A program made the translations under genes and the position numbers. Shown here piece by piece: positions 7,621 through 15,441 of a stretch of DNA of 15,441 nucleotides. Source of the DNA: Leucobacter sp. UBA1945 (GTDB taxonomy: Bacteria; Actinomycetota; Actinomycetes; Actinomycetales; Microbacteriaceae). Positions within the stretch are counted from its first letter, which is position 1. The number at the start of each line of letters is the position of its first letter. The notes beneath the pieces are model-generated. The model had not been told where the DNA came from and did no database searches. It was given only the letters and a program-made list of their open reading frames with translations. The DNA lies in contig DDEV01000034.1 in NCBI GenBank assembly GCA_002336855.1, positions 1 to 15,441 on the forward strand, read 5' to 3'.

Positions 7621-7624
<4 letters not shown>
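6284..7624 (-). CDS. nupQ: Nucleoside ABC transporter permease (NupQ-like, BPD_transp_2)
   Basis: A 446-residue integral membrane protein of the branched-chain-amino-acid/ribose permease superfamily (BPD_transp_2), the second permease of a BMP-dependent nucleoside importer. Hydrophobic segments run through most of the chain. The first helix is at about residues 25-45, and then come several in a row (LLLLCAAYSAFLA, IVYVAVLLVGFLSW). The typical central block reads GALGGVIGERVGVVNIAIEA, and the cytoplasmic loop RTRWGLRLRAVGEHPQAADT is well conserved. The C-terminal part has a GAIAGLGGAFFT-type helix. ATG 7624 overlaps the stop of the upstream permease by four bases (ATGA), indicating coupling. 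The N-terminal half is longer than in the shortest members (about 310-320), giving extra membrane helices. The nucleoside assignment rests on neighbours cdd and deoA plus the BMP protein; simple sugars are less likely. Confidence 0.88.
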
Positions 7625-8873
<1,249 letters not shown>

Positions 8874-8877
<4 letters not shown>

Positions 8878-10415
8878 GCTTGCGCCCCCTCGTTCTGAGT
8901 GTGCTCACTCGGCACTTCGTCAGTCACTCCCGCCATCATCAGGCCAAGCTTGTCACGCGAGGTGTTGCCTGGCACGATGCCGACCACCTTGCCGCGATAC
9001 ATCACCATGATGCGGTCTGCCAGTGCGGTGACTTCATCGAGCTCGGTCGAGATCACGATGACCGGCACCCCCGAGTCACGCGTCTCAATCACACGCTGGT
9101 GAATGAATTCGATCGAACCAACGTCGACGCCTCGGGTGGGCTGCGCAGCCACGAAGAGCTGCAACTCACGGCTCAGCTCGCGCGCGATAACGACCTTTTG
9201 CTGGTTGCCACCCGACAAGCTCCCGGCAGCCTGCTGCGGCCCCTGGGTACGAATGTCGAACTCAGCGATCTTGCCTTTCGCGAACTCGCTCAGCGCGCCC
9301 AGCTGCAGTGTGCCAGCCTTGACGAACGGCTCGCCGTGCGAGCGATCCAGCATCATGTTCTCTGCGACGCTGAACTCTTTCACGAGTCCGTCGACGCTGC
9401 GATCTTCAGGAACGAATCCGACGCCCTCGTCAAGAATGTCGCGCACGGTGCGCCCGACGAGCTCGGTGCCATTCAGCTTCACGCTGCCCTGCACGCCCGA
9501 CTGCACGCCGACGATCGCCTCGGTCAGCTCGGTCTGGCCGTTACCCTGCACGCCCGCGATCGCGAGCACCTCGCCGCGCTTCACGTCAAAGGTGACGTCG
9601 TCGACGAGCACGAGCCCCGACGGGTCGGTGACCGTGAGGTGCTCAACAACGAGTGCCTCGTCGCCGAGCTGCGGCGGGTTCTTCTGCACGGTCAGCTCGA
9701 CTGCGCGCCCCACCATCAGTGAGGCAAGTTCTTCGTTGCTGGCAGTGGGCGAAGCCTCGCCGACAACCTTGCCGAGGCGAATGACGGTGATGCGGTCGGC
9801 AACTTCGCGCACCTCGCGCAGCTTGTGCGTGATGAACACGATCGAGGTGCCGCTGTCGCGCAGCTGGCGCATGGTGGCCATGAGCTCGTCGGTCTCTTGC
9901 GGGGTCAGCACCGCGGTCGGCTCATCGAACACGAGCACCTTTGCGTCGCGCGAGAGCGCCTTAATAATCTCGACCCGCTGCTGCACCCCGACGGGCAGGT
10001 CTTCTACAATCGCGTCGGGATCAACGTGAAACCCGAAGCGATCTGAAATCTCTTTGACGCGCTTTCGCGCTGCCGCGAGGTCGAGCACGCCGCCCGCCTT
10101 CGTCGACTCGTTGCCGAGCATCACGTTCTCGGCGACGGTGAACACCGGGATCAGCATGAAGTGCTGATGCACCATGCCAACACCCGCGGCCATCGCATCG
10201 CCCGGCCCCTCGAAGTGCTGCACGCGGTCGTCGAGCAGAATCTCGCCCTCGTCGGCGCGGTACAGCCCGTACAGCACGTTCATGAGGGTCGATTTGCCTG
10301 CACCGTTTTCGCCGAGCAGACAGTGGATCTCACCTGGCTCGACGGTGAGGTCGATGTGATCGTTGGCGGTGAATGCGCCGAAGCGCTTCGTAATGCCTCG
10401 AAGTTCAAGCTTCAT
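8874..10415 (-). CDS. nupO: Nucleoside ABC transporter, two-domain ATPase (NupO-like)
   Basis: A 513-residue ATPase with two ABC domains, the energy unit of the importer. Domain 1: Walker A GENGAGKST at 35-43, signature PVGVQQRVEI at 141-150 and Walker B KVLVFDEPTAVL at 159-170. Domain 2: the Walker A region is GVQGNGQTEL at 288-297 and lacks the GK(S/T) lysine, the signature LSGGNQQK is at 400-407, and the Walker B position reads FVAAQPTRGVD instead of an acidic DEP. Such a degenerate second site is usual for this family. I choose ATG 10415 (AGGA nine bases upstream). A longer reading to 10505 would pass through a terminator hairpin and has no family sequence. The gene lies 68 bases after that terminator, so its expression probably depends on read-through from the binding-protein gene. 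Confidence 0.92.
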
Positions 10416-10482
10416 GTGCTCGATCCTAGCGGTGGTGTGATGAACGGTGCGCTTCTGGCGCAACGATCTGACGGTCCTTACG

Positions 10483-10523
10483 AAAAGCGAGGGAGCGACC
10501 GGCATACACCGATCGCTCCCTCG
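10483..10523 (-). terminator. Rho-independent terminator between bmpA/nupN and the ATPase gene
   Basis: On the minus strand a 15-bp stem (arms 10509-10523 and 10488-10502, one position a G-U wobble) with a 6-base loop is followed directly by C and TTTT (10486-10483). It begins 13 bases after the binding-protein stop. In ABC operons such a structure partly stops transcription so that the binding protein is made in excess over the membrane parts. The structure is seen; the partial read-through is inferred from the single downstream operon with no other evident promoter. Confidence 0.85.
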
Positions 10524-10535
10524 GAATCGTGAGCG

Positions 10536-11621
10536 TTAGCTCAGGTACGACTTGACGGTCACCTTGCCGTCAATGATCTCCTGCTTCAGCGCGTCAACTT
10601 CCTTGACGAGCGCTGCATCGACCTTGCCCTCGAAGTTGTGGAAGGGTGCGATGCCAACGCCGCCGTTGTCGAGCGTGCCGACGTAGGCGTTTGCGTCGAA
10701 CTCGCCGTTCGCGCTCGACATGACTGCCTCGTAGGTCGAGACGTCCATGTTCTTCAGGATCGAGGTGAGCACGAAGTCCTTGGTGCTCTCGTCGGTCTCG
10801 AAGAGGTCAGCGTCAACGCCGAGCAGAGCAACATCGCGACCCGACTCCTTGATCGCCTGCAGCGCCGACTGGTAGATCGGGCCACCAACGGGGAGCAGCA
10901 CGTCGACGCCCTGGTCGAGAATGTTCTGCGCAACCGACTTCGCATCCTGGTTAGCCTCGAAGCCACCGGTGAACGAACCGGTCTCGCCGTTCCAACCCAC
11001 AACCTCAACGTTGGTGCCCTTGACCGAGTTGTAGTGGTCAACGCCCTGCTTGAAGCCGTCCATGAAGATGGTCACAGTCGGGAACTCCATGCCGCCGAAG
11101 GTGCCAACCTTGCCCGACTGCGAGTAACCGGCCGACAGGTAACCTGCGAGGAATGCAGCCTGGGCGGTGTTGTACAGCAGTGGCTTGACGTTGTCGGCAT
11201 CCTTGTTGCCGTCGAAGTCGTTGTCGGCTGCGTCGTCAACGAGAATGAAGTCGGTGTCGGGGTTTGCGTTTGCTGCCTCGACGGTCGCTGCCGAGAGTGC
11301 GAAGCCAACCGAGACGATTGCGTTGCAGCCCTCGCCGATCATGCTCTCGATGTTCGGACCGAAGTCGGTCTCGCTGTTCGACTCTGCCTGCTTCAGCTCG
11401 ACACCGAGCTCTTCTGCGGCCTTCTGAACGCCTTCGTACGAAAGCTGGTTGAACGAACGGTCGTCGAAGCCGCCTGCGTCGGAAACGATGCAGGGAACGA
11501 AGTCAGCAGCGCCCTCGGCTGCGCCTTCGCCCTTCTCGGGAGCGGGTGCACATGCCGCGAGGCCAACGATCAGGCCAGCAGCGGCAACGCCGCCCAACAG
11601 CCTCTTGCTTGAAATAGTCAA
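10536..11621 (-). CDS. nupN: BMP-family nucleoside-binding lipoprotein
   Basis: A 361-residue substrate-binding lipoprotein of the basic membrane protein (BMP/PnrA) family, which captures nucleosides outside the cell and delivers them to the ABC permeases. A lipoprotein signal peptide is clear: charged start (TISSKR), hydrophobic core and lipobox LAAC with the lipidated C24. The mature part begins with a Gly/Ala/Glu-rich linker, then the BMP signature VSDAGGFDDRSFNQLSYEG, the FILVDD segment and GTFGGMEFPTVTIFMDGF. The start is TTG 11621: AGGAGG lies six bases upstream, and the signal peptide begins right there, whereas upstream extension is not signal-like. The gene is first in the operon, with its own terminator just behind it, and sits under the palindrome-rich promoter. 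Family secure; nucleosides rather than another ligand inferred from cdd and deoA. Confidence 0.92.
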   Translation of the reverse strand: MTISSKRLLGGVAAAGLIVGLAACAPAPEKGEGAAEGAADFVPCIVSDAGGFDDRSFNQLSYEGVQKAAEELGVELKQAESNSETDFGPNIESMIGEGCNAIVSVGFALSAATVEAANANPDTDFILVDDAADNDFDGNKDADNVKPLLYNTAQAAFLAGYLSAGYSQSGKVGTFGGMEFPTVTIFMDGFKQGVDHYNSVKGTNVEVVGWNGETGSFTGGFEANQDAKSVAQNILDQGVDVLLPVGGPIYQSALQAIKESGRDVALLGVDADLFETDESTKDFVLTSILKNMDVSTYEAVMSSANGEFDANAYVGTLDNGGVGIAPFHNFEGKVDAALVKEVDALKQEIIDGKVTVKSYLS

Positions 11622-11627
11622 CGCATT

Positions 11628-11633
11628 CCTCCT
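11628..11633 (-). promoter_or_regulatory. Strong ribosome binding site deciding the TTG start of the binding lipoprotein
   Basis: AGGAGG on the minus strand, six bases before TTG 11621. An ATG begins only one base after this site, in another frame, and meets a stop at its third codon, so it is not the start. The site selects the TTG. Confidence 0.8.
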
Positions 11634-11680
11634 AGAAGTGCCCGCCCACGCCTCTCGTGTGCAGAGCGTACGTGATACCA

Positions 11681-11709
11681 AAAATACTCAGCCTGCTCGG
11701 GCTTCCCAA
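11681..11709 (-). promoter_or_regulatory. Candidate sigma70-type promoter of the nucleoside operon
   Basis: On the minus strand, TTGGGA (11709-11704) and TATTTT (11686-11681) are each 4-of-6 matches to the -35 and -10 boxes with the ideal 17-base spacer. Initiation near 11674 would give a leader of about 53 bases before the TTG start. A second, weaker -10-like word TATGTT lies at 11730-11725, inside the inverted repeat. Confidence 0.5.
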
Positions 11710-11713
11710 GCGC

Positions 11714-11748
11714 ACTGTTGAGAAAACATATCTCGATTGCGCAACAGT
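11714..11748. promoter_or_regulatory. Inverted repeat ACTGTTG / CAACAGT in the nucleoside operon control region
   Basis: Perfect 7-bp arms at 11714-11720 and 11742-11748 with a 21-base spacer. It lies just upstream of the main candidate -35 box and encloses the alternative -10 word. The spacing (28 bases centre to centre) would put both arms on nearly the same face of the helix. It could be a second regulator site; this is inferred. Confidence 0.4.
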
Positions 11749-11754
11749 TCACGC

Positions 11755-11776
11755 AAATTGCTCATATGAGCAATTT
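11755..11776. promoter_or_regulatory. 22-bp perfect palindrome (candidate operator of the nucleoside operon)
   Basis: Half-site AAATTGCTCAT followed by its exact reverse complement with no spacer, about 134 bases before the start of the binding-lipoprotein gene. A perfect symmetric site of this length upstream of a catabolic operon is typical of a dimeric or tetrameric sugar/nucleoside-responsive regulator (DeoR/SorC, LacI or GntR type). No such regulator is encoded in the window, so its identity is open. Confidence 0.7.
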
Positions 11777-11846
11777 CGCTTGGTTTCCCTGCACTTATCT
11801 GTGCGGGTGGGCCTGCAACCCCGTCGATTCGCACAGGTGTTCGGGT

Positions 11847-11886
11847 GCTCAGCGGCTCAGCGACTCAAGTGCTCAGCCACTCAGGC
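11847..11886. repeat. Five 8-bp tandem repeat units overlapping the end of ppx
   Basis: The units are GCTCAGCG, GCTCAGCG, ACTCAAGT, GCTCAGCC and ACTCAGGC, with CTCA at the same place in every unit. On the minus strand each unit supplies a TGA, and the 8-base period puts these in all three frames right after and including the ppx stop. Two units are identical; the others have drifted. Confidence 0.6.
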
Positions 11887-12837
11887 GACGCTGGGTGCAG
11901 TCGCACCCGAACCATCGAGCAGGTCGATGTAGCGCAGCACGATGCCCTCTCGCAGCGCCCAGGGCGACACCGTGAGCGTCTCGACCTCGAACACCTTCAT
12001 CGCGGTGCGCAGCACGATCGCCCCGGCGAGAATCTGGTAGCCGCGCTCGGGTGTAATGCCCGGAAGATACTCGCGCACCGACCCAGGCATCTCGCGAAGC
12101 GTCGGCTCCCACTCGCGCAGACCCGTGTAGTGCAGCGGCGCAAGCTCGCCTGTCACCGGGTTCGCCGGGCCGCCGATCAGACGCCCGAGCGAGCGAATGG
12201 TCTTCGAGGTGCCGACGACGCGCGTGGGCGCCGGTCGATCCATGAACATCGTCTCTCGGGCCTCGGTGAACACCTGGCGCGCGTGCGCCCGCAACTGCGA
12301 CACCGCCTCGCGAGGTGGCGGATCCTCGCTCAAAAAATTGACGGTCGTGCGCCCGGCACCGAGCGGCAACGACAGCGACACGTCGGGATACTCGTCGGCA
12401 CCCTGGGCGATCTCGAACGACCCGCCGCCGATATCGAAGAGCAGGATCTCGCCCGCCGACCAACCGAGCCAACGCCGCACCGCGAGCATCGTGATGCGCG
12501 CCTCGTCTTCGCCCGAAAGCACCTGGAGCCTGATGCGGCACTCGAACTCGATGCGGCCCAGCACCTGCTCACCGTTGGGTGCCTCGCGAATCGCCGAGGT
12601 CGCCGTCGCGATCAGGTCATCGACGCCGATGCGCGCGACGGTATCGACCGCCTCGCGAATCGCGTCGATGATGAGCTGCTGCCCCTCTTCGGTGATGCAC
12701 CCCTGCTCATCGAGATAGCGCATCAACCGCAGCGTCGAGCGCTGCGAGTGATACGGCACCGGGCTCGCACCCGGGTGTGCATCAACAATGAGCAGGTGCA
12801 CGGTGTTACTACCGACGTCGATGACTCCGAGGCGCAT
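11881..12837 (-). CDS. Ppx/GppA family exopolyphosphatase or pppGpp phosphatase
   Basis: A 318-residue member of the actin-fold Ppx/GppA family, which removes terminal phosphate from polyphosphate or converts pppGpp to ppGpp. Phosphate-binding motif 1, VIDVGSNTVHLLIVD, is at residues 5-19 and motif 2, LLFDIGGGSFEIAQG, at 132-146. The LSGEDEAR block (107-114) resembles the LSGxxEA stretch of the family. It has only the two-lobed catalytic core (about 300-320 residues), as in mycobacterial Ppx1/Ppx2, and no C-terminal HD domain as in Escherichia coli. The start is ATG 12837, which begins 41 bases after the short ALDH gene on the same strand, so it may be the last gene of the deoC operon. There is no obvious functional link to deoxyribose use. 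Polyphosphatase and pppGpp hydrolase cannot be told apart here. Confidence 0.88.
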   Translation of the reverse strand: MRLGVIDVGSNTVHLLIVDAHPGASPVPYHSQRSTLRLMRYLDEQGCITEEGQQLIIDAIREAVDTVARIGVDDLIATATSAIREAPNGEQVLGRIEFECRIRLQVLSGEDEARITMLAVRRWLGWSAGEILLFDIGGGSFEIAQGADEYPDVSLSLPLGAGRTTVNFLSEDPPPREAVSQLRAHARQVFTEARETMFMDRPAPTRVVGTSKTIRSLGRLIGGPANPVTGELAPLHYTGLREWEPTLREMPGSVREYLPGITPERGYQILAGAIVLRTAMKVFEVETLTVSPWALREGIVLRYIDLLDGSGATAPSVA

Positions 12838-12878
12838 GCTGAGATTCTATGGGGTCGCGGCCGAAGCCCCGTGCGCGG

Positions 12879-13730
12879 TTACACCATGCTCTTCGGGTGC
12901 CAGACCGTCTTCACCTCGGTAAACGCCGCGATACGCTGCGGCGAGGCGAGGATCTCGCCCGGCTCGAGCACGCGCTTGAGCGTCTCGGCGGCACGCAACT
13001 GCAGATCGACCCAGTCGAGGTCGCCAGCGCCCGCAAGGTCGACAGCATTCACGTCGGAGTGATCGGCGAGCCACGGTGCGATCTCTGCGGGCGATCCGGT
13101 GAGAATGTTCACCACGCCACCCGGCACATCGCTCGTCGCGAGTACCTCGGCGAAGCTGATCGAAGACAGCGGGTACTGCTCGCTCGCGATCACGACGACT
13201 GCGTTACCCGACACGAGCGCGGGGGCCACTGCGGAGACCAGACCGAGCAGCGAGTCCTCCTGCGGCGCGACGATCGCGACCACGCCGGTCGGCTCGGGTG
13301 CCGAGATGTTGAAGTACGCGCCCGCAACCGGGTTCAGGTTGCCAGCAACCTGCGCGTACTTGTCGCACCACCCGGCGTACCAGACCCAGAGGTCGACGGC
13401 TGCGTCAACCTGAGCGCCTGCGGCAGCCGCAGAAACGCCCTGCTGCGCGACGATCTCGTCGACGAACTGCGCACGACGGCCCTCGAGCACCTCGGCCACG
13501 CGGTAGAGCACCTGGCCCCGGTTGTAGGCGGTTGCGCCAGCCCACTTCGGCTGAGCGGCGCGGGCCGCGAGCACCGCGTCTCTCGCGTCTTTGCGCGAGG
13601 CCTTCGCGGCGTTCGCGAGAAACTCGCCCTTGGGCGAGCGCACCTCGTAGGTGCGACCCGATTCGCTGCGCGGAAACGCACCGCCGATGGCGAGCTTGTA
13701 GGTCTTCGGAACAGTCAAACGAGCGCTCAT
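12879..13730 (-). CDS. Half-length aldehyde dehydrogenase paralogue without catalytic residues
   Basis: A 283-residue protein that aligns by eye with the N-terminal, NAD-binding half of the aldehyde dehydrogenase encoded just upstream (IGGAFPRSESGRTYEVRSPK, WYAGWCDKYAQVAG, PEPTGVVAIVAP, SAVAPALVSGNAVVV, DVPGGVVNILTG). It ends where the catalytic half would begin. The catalytic Cys and Glu are absent. The oxyanion-hole PWN motif is replaced by PQED (156-159), and the cofactor lysine of KPAE is replaced (IASE, 181-184). It therefore cannot be a working dehydrogenase by known mechanism. The frame is open, with normal codon use and a 4-base ATGA overlap with its partner. Similar short ALDH proteins beside deoC and ALDH occur, as I recall, in other Actinobacteria, which speaks against a pseudogene. 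A regulatory or structural subunit is my inference. Confidence 0.88.
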   Translation of the reverse strand: MSARLTVPKTYKLAIGGAFPRSESGRTYEVRSPKGEFLANAAKASRKDARDAVLAARAAQPKWAGATAYNRGQVLYRVAEVLEGRRAQFVDEIVAQQGVSAAAAGAQVDAAVDLWVWYAGWCDKYAQVAGNLNPVAGAYFNISAPEPTGVVAIVAPQEDSLLGLVSAVAPALVSGNAVVVIASEQYPLSSISFAEVLATSDVPGGVVNILTGSPAEIAPWLADHSDVNAVDLAGAGDLDWVDLQLRAAETLKRVLEPGEILASPQRIAAFTEVKTVWHPKSMV

Positions 13731-15169
13731 GCCGAGGCCCCCTTCAGGTATGCCGCCAGGCCCTGCTTGCCGCCTTCGCGGCCGTAGCCCGACTCCTTGT
13801 ATCCGCCGAACGGGCTCGACGGGTCGAAGCGGTTGAATGTGTTGGCCCAGACGACGCCCGCCCGCAGACGGTCGGCGACCGCGAGGATGCGCGATCCCTT
13901 GTCGCTCCAGATGCCCGCCGAGAGGCCGTAGGGCGTGTTGTTCGCCTTCGCGACCGCCTCGTCGGGGGTGCGGAAGGTGAGCACTGAGAGCACCGGCCCA
14001 AAGACTTCCTCACGCGCGATGCGGTGCGAGGTCTCAACCCCAGTGAAGATCGTGGGCGCGAACCAGAAGCCCTGCTCGGGAATCTCGCACTCGGCGGTCC
14101 AGCGCTCGGCACCCTCGGCCTCGCCGATGTCGCTCAGTTCGCGAATACGGGCGAGCTGGGCGGCCGAGTTGATCGCGCCGATGTCGGTGTTCTTGTCGAG
14201 CGGATCGCCAAGACGCAGCGTCGAGAGCCGGGTCTTCAGGCGATCGATGACCTCGTCGTGAATCGACTCCTGCACGAGCAGGCGGCTGCCGGCGCAGCAG
14301 ACGTGCCCCTGGTTGAAGAAGATGCCGTTGACGATGCCCTCGACCGCCTGTTCGATGGGCGCGTCGTCGAAGACGATATTCGCGGCCTTACCGCCGAGCT
14401 CCAGCGTGAGGCTCTTGCCGGTGCCCGCAACCGCCTTCGCGATGTCTCGCCCGACACCGGTCGAGCCGGTGAACGCGACCTTGTTCACGTCGGGGTGGCG
14501 CACGAGCGAGGCGCCGGTCGCGCCTGCACCGGTGACGATGTTCACGACTCCGGCCGGCAGGTCTGCCTGCTGCAGAATCTCGGCGAAGATCAGCGCAGTG
14601 AGCGAGGTCGTCTCGGCCGGCTTCAGCACCACGGTGTTGCCCGCAGCGAGTGCAGGGGCGACCTTCCACGCGAGCATCAAGAGCGGGAAGTTCCAGGGGA
14701 TCACCTGGCCGGCAACGCCGAGCGACTGCGGGTTCGCGCCGACACCGGCGTGATCGAGCTTGTCTGCCCACCCCGCGTAGTAGAAGAACCAGGCGGCGAC
14801 GAGTGGCACGTCGACGTCGCGGCTCTCGCGAATCGGTTTGCCGTTGTCGAGGCTCTCGGCGACGGCAAGCTCGCGAGCCCGCTCCTGCACGAGGCGCGCG
14901 ATGCGGAAGAGGTATTTGCCGCGGTCGCGACCGCTCATCTTCGACCACACCTTGGTGTGAGCCTGGCGGGCCGCCGCTACTGCCGCGTCGACGTCTTCAT
15001 CAGAGCCGATCGCGATCGACGCGATGCGCGACTCGTCAGCGGGCGAGATGGTGTCGAACGCGCCACCGCGCCCCTCGACGAACTCGCCGCCGATGAACAG
15101 GCCGTAGCTGTCTTTCAGCTGCAGAATGCTGCGCGACTCGGGAGCCGGCGCGTATTCGAGAAATCCCAT
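13727..15169 (-). CDS. Aldehyde dehydrogenase (NAD(P)-dependent), deo operon
   Basis: A 480-residue, complete aldehyde dehydrogenase. Key residues: oxyanion-hole N160 in IPWNFP, cofactor-binding K183 in LKPAE, FTGSTGVG at 233-240, general base E257 in LELGG, nucleophile C291 in FNQGHVCCAGSR, then EEVFGPVLSV and the C-terminal FGGYKESGYGREGG. I start at ATG 15169, with AAGGAG four bases upstream; a longer reading to 15310 would run back into deoC and shows no family sequence. It follows deoC by 20 bases, so its substrate is most simply the acetaldehyde made by DeoC, oxidised to acetate (or, if CoA-dependent, acetyl-CoA, though the motifs are those of non-acylating enzymes). The stop overlaps the start of the half-length paralogue. 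Enzyme class certain, substrate inferred. Confidence 0.92.
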   Translation of the reverse strand: MGFLEYAPAPESRSILQLKDSYGLFIGGEFVEGRGGAFDTISPADESRIASIAIGSDEDVDAAVAAARQAHTKVWSKMSGRDRGKYLFRIARLVQERARELAVAESLDNGKPIRESRDVDVPLVAAWFFYYAGWADKLDHAGVGANPQSLGVAGQVIPWNFPLLMLAWKVAPALAAGNTVVLKPAETTSLTALIFAEILQQADLPAGVVNIVTGAGATGASLVRHPDVNKVAFTGSTGVGRDIAKAVAGTGKSLTLELGGKAANIVFDDAPIEQAVEGIVNGIFFNQGHVCCAGSRLLVQESIHDEVIDRLKTRLSTLRLGDPLDKNTDIGAINSAAQLARIRELSDIGEAEGAERWTAECEIPEQGFWFAPTIFTGVETSHRIAREEVFGPVLSVLTFRTPDEAVAKANNTPYGLSAGIWSDKGSRILAVADRLRAGVVWANTFNRFDPSSPFGGYKESGYGREGGKQGLAAYLKGASA

Positions 15170-15189
15170 GATGCTCCTTGAATAACCGA

Positions 15190-15441
15190 TCAGTCGATCG
15201 TGACGTAGTCGGGGCCTGAGTAGCGGCCGGTCGTAAGTTTCTGGCGCTGCAGCAGCACATCGTTCAGCAGGCTCGATGCGCCGAAACGGAAGAGGTGCGG
15301 CTGCAGCCACTCCTCACCGACGGTTTCGACGACGTGCACGAGGTACTTCACGGCGTCTTTCGAGGTGCGAATGCCGCCGGCGGGCTTCACGCCGATGCGC
15401 TCGCCCGTCGCGCGATACCAGTCGCGCACGACCTCGAGCAT
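15190..15441 (-). CDS. deoC: Deoxyribose-phosphate aldolase, C-terminal part
   Basis: The last 83 residues of DeoC; the N-terminal part, including the Schiff-base lysine, lies beyond the right edge. DeoC splits 2-deoxy-D-ribose-5-phosphate into acetaldehyde and D-glyceraldehyde-3-phosphate. The diagnostic stretch IGVKPAGGIRTSKDA carries the second active-site lysine (in KPAGG) and the phosphate-binding GG, and FRFGASSLLNDVL matches the final strand-helix of the TIM barrel with its G-A/T-S-S phosphate contact. A C-terminal tail of about 25 residues follows (ending YSGPDYVTID), somewhat longer than in short DeoC types. It is the first gene seen of the operon deoC, aldehyde dehydrogenase, half-length ALDH, perhaps ppx. 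Together with deoA and cdd it gives nearly the full deoxynucleoside route; phosphopentomutase is not in view. Confidence 0.95.
   Translation of the reverse strand: MLEVVRDWYRATGERIGVKPAGGIRTSKDAVKYLVHVVETVGEEWLQPHLFRFGASSLLNDVLLQRQKLTTGRYSGPDYVTID

Noticed and set aside
10638..11612. 324-codon plus-strand frame opposite the binding lipoprotein
   Set aside because: Val/Cys-rich antisense reading of a clear BMP-family gene; no start signal or family match.
11845..13062. 405-codon open frame on the plus strand opposite ppx and the short ALDH
   Set aside because: Arg/His-rich translation with no family motif, fully antisense to two well-recognised genes; typical shadow frame of high-GC DNA.
13727..13730. 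Frameshift between one long ALDH and a broken copy
   Set aside because: The upstream ALDH is complete to its C-terminal motif, and the downstream protein restarts at an ALDH N-terminus, so these are two genes with an ATGA overlap, not one broken gene.
14024..15181. 385-codon open frame on the plus strand opposite the aldehyde dehydrogenase
   Set aside because: Antisense to an intact ALDH with all catalytic motifs; composition reflects complement codons, not a protein family.

Overview
The window looks like chromosomal DNA of a high-GC Gram-positive bacterium. Codon use, a phosphoenolpyruvate carboxykinase of the GTP type, a RamB/ScfR-type regulator, a DUF222/HNH protein of the actinobacterial 13E12 type and a single-domain Ppx/GppA protein all point to Actinobacteria. 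A Microbacteriaceae member (Leucobacter-like) is my best guess, but it is not proven by the sequence alone.

Layout. (1) 1-2025: a divergent pair. The start of pckG (minus strand, cut by the window edge) faces a RamB-like acetate/short-chain-fatty-acid regulator on the plus strand. The 115-base gap between them holds two perfect palindromes and a promoter that fits a leaderless ramB transcript. (2) 2026-4543: an accessory-looking islet with a small XRE-type DNA-binding protein, a DUF222/HNH endonuclease-like protein, and a gene-free convergent gap with a direct repeat and a 96-base structure (one 18-bp stem enclosing three smaller hairpins). (3) 4544-11621, all minus strand, transcribed right to left: a nucleoside uptake and salvage operon. 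The order is BMP-type binding lipoprotein, intra-operon terminator, two-domain ABC ATPase, two BPD_transp_2 permeases, cytidine deaminase (cdd), thymidine/pyrimidine-nucleoside phosphorylase (deoA). The four genes from the ATPase to cdd are coupled by 4-base overlaps or a very short gap. (4) 11622-11880: the control region of that operon, with a 22-bp perfect palindrome, a second inverted repeat, a sigma70-like promoter and, at its far end, an 8-bp tandem repeat that overlaps the stop of ppx. (5) 11881-15441, minus strand: deoC (partial), a full aldehyde dehydrogenase, a half-length non-catalytic aldehyde dehydrogenase paralogue translationally coupled to it, and a Ppx/GppA phosphatase.

How the genes fit together. 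The transporter would import (deoxy)nucleosides. Cdd would deaminate (deoxy)cytidine, and DeoA would release the base and (deoxy)ribose-1-phosphate. After phosphopentomutase (not in the window), DeoC would split deoxyribose-5-phosphate into acetaldehyde and glyceraldehyde-3-phosphate, and the aldehyde dehydrogenase would oxidise acetaldehyde towards acetate. The RamB-like regulator and PEP carboxykinase at the left edge belong to acetate and gluconeogenic metabolism, so the neighbourhood is metabolically coherent even though it consists of several transcription units. The most unusual items are the catalytically empty ALDH paralogue, the cloverleaf-like element after deoA, and the palindromes in the two control regions.
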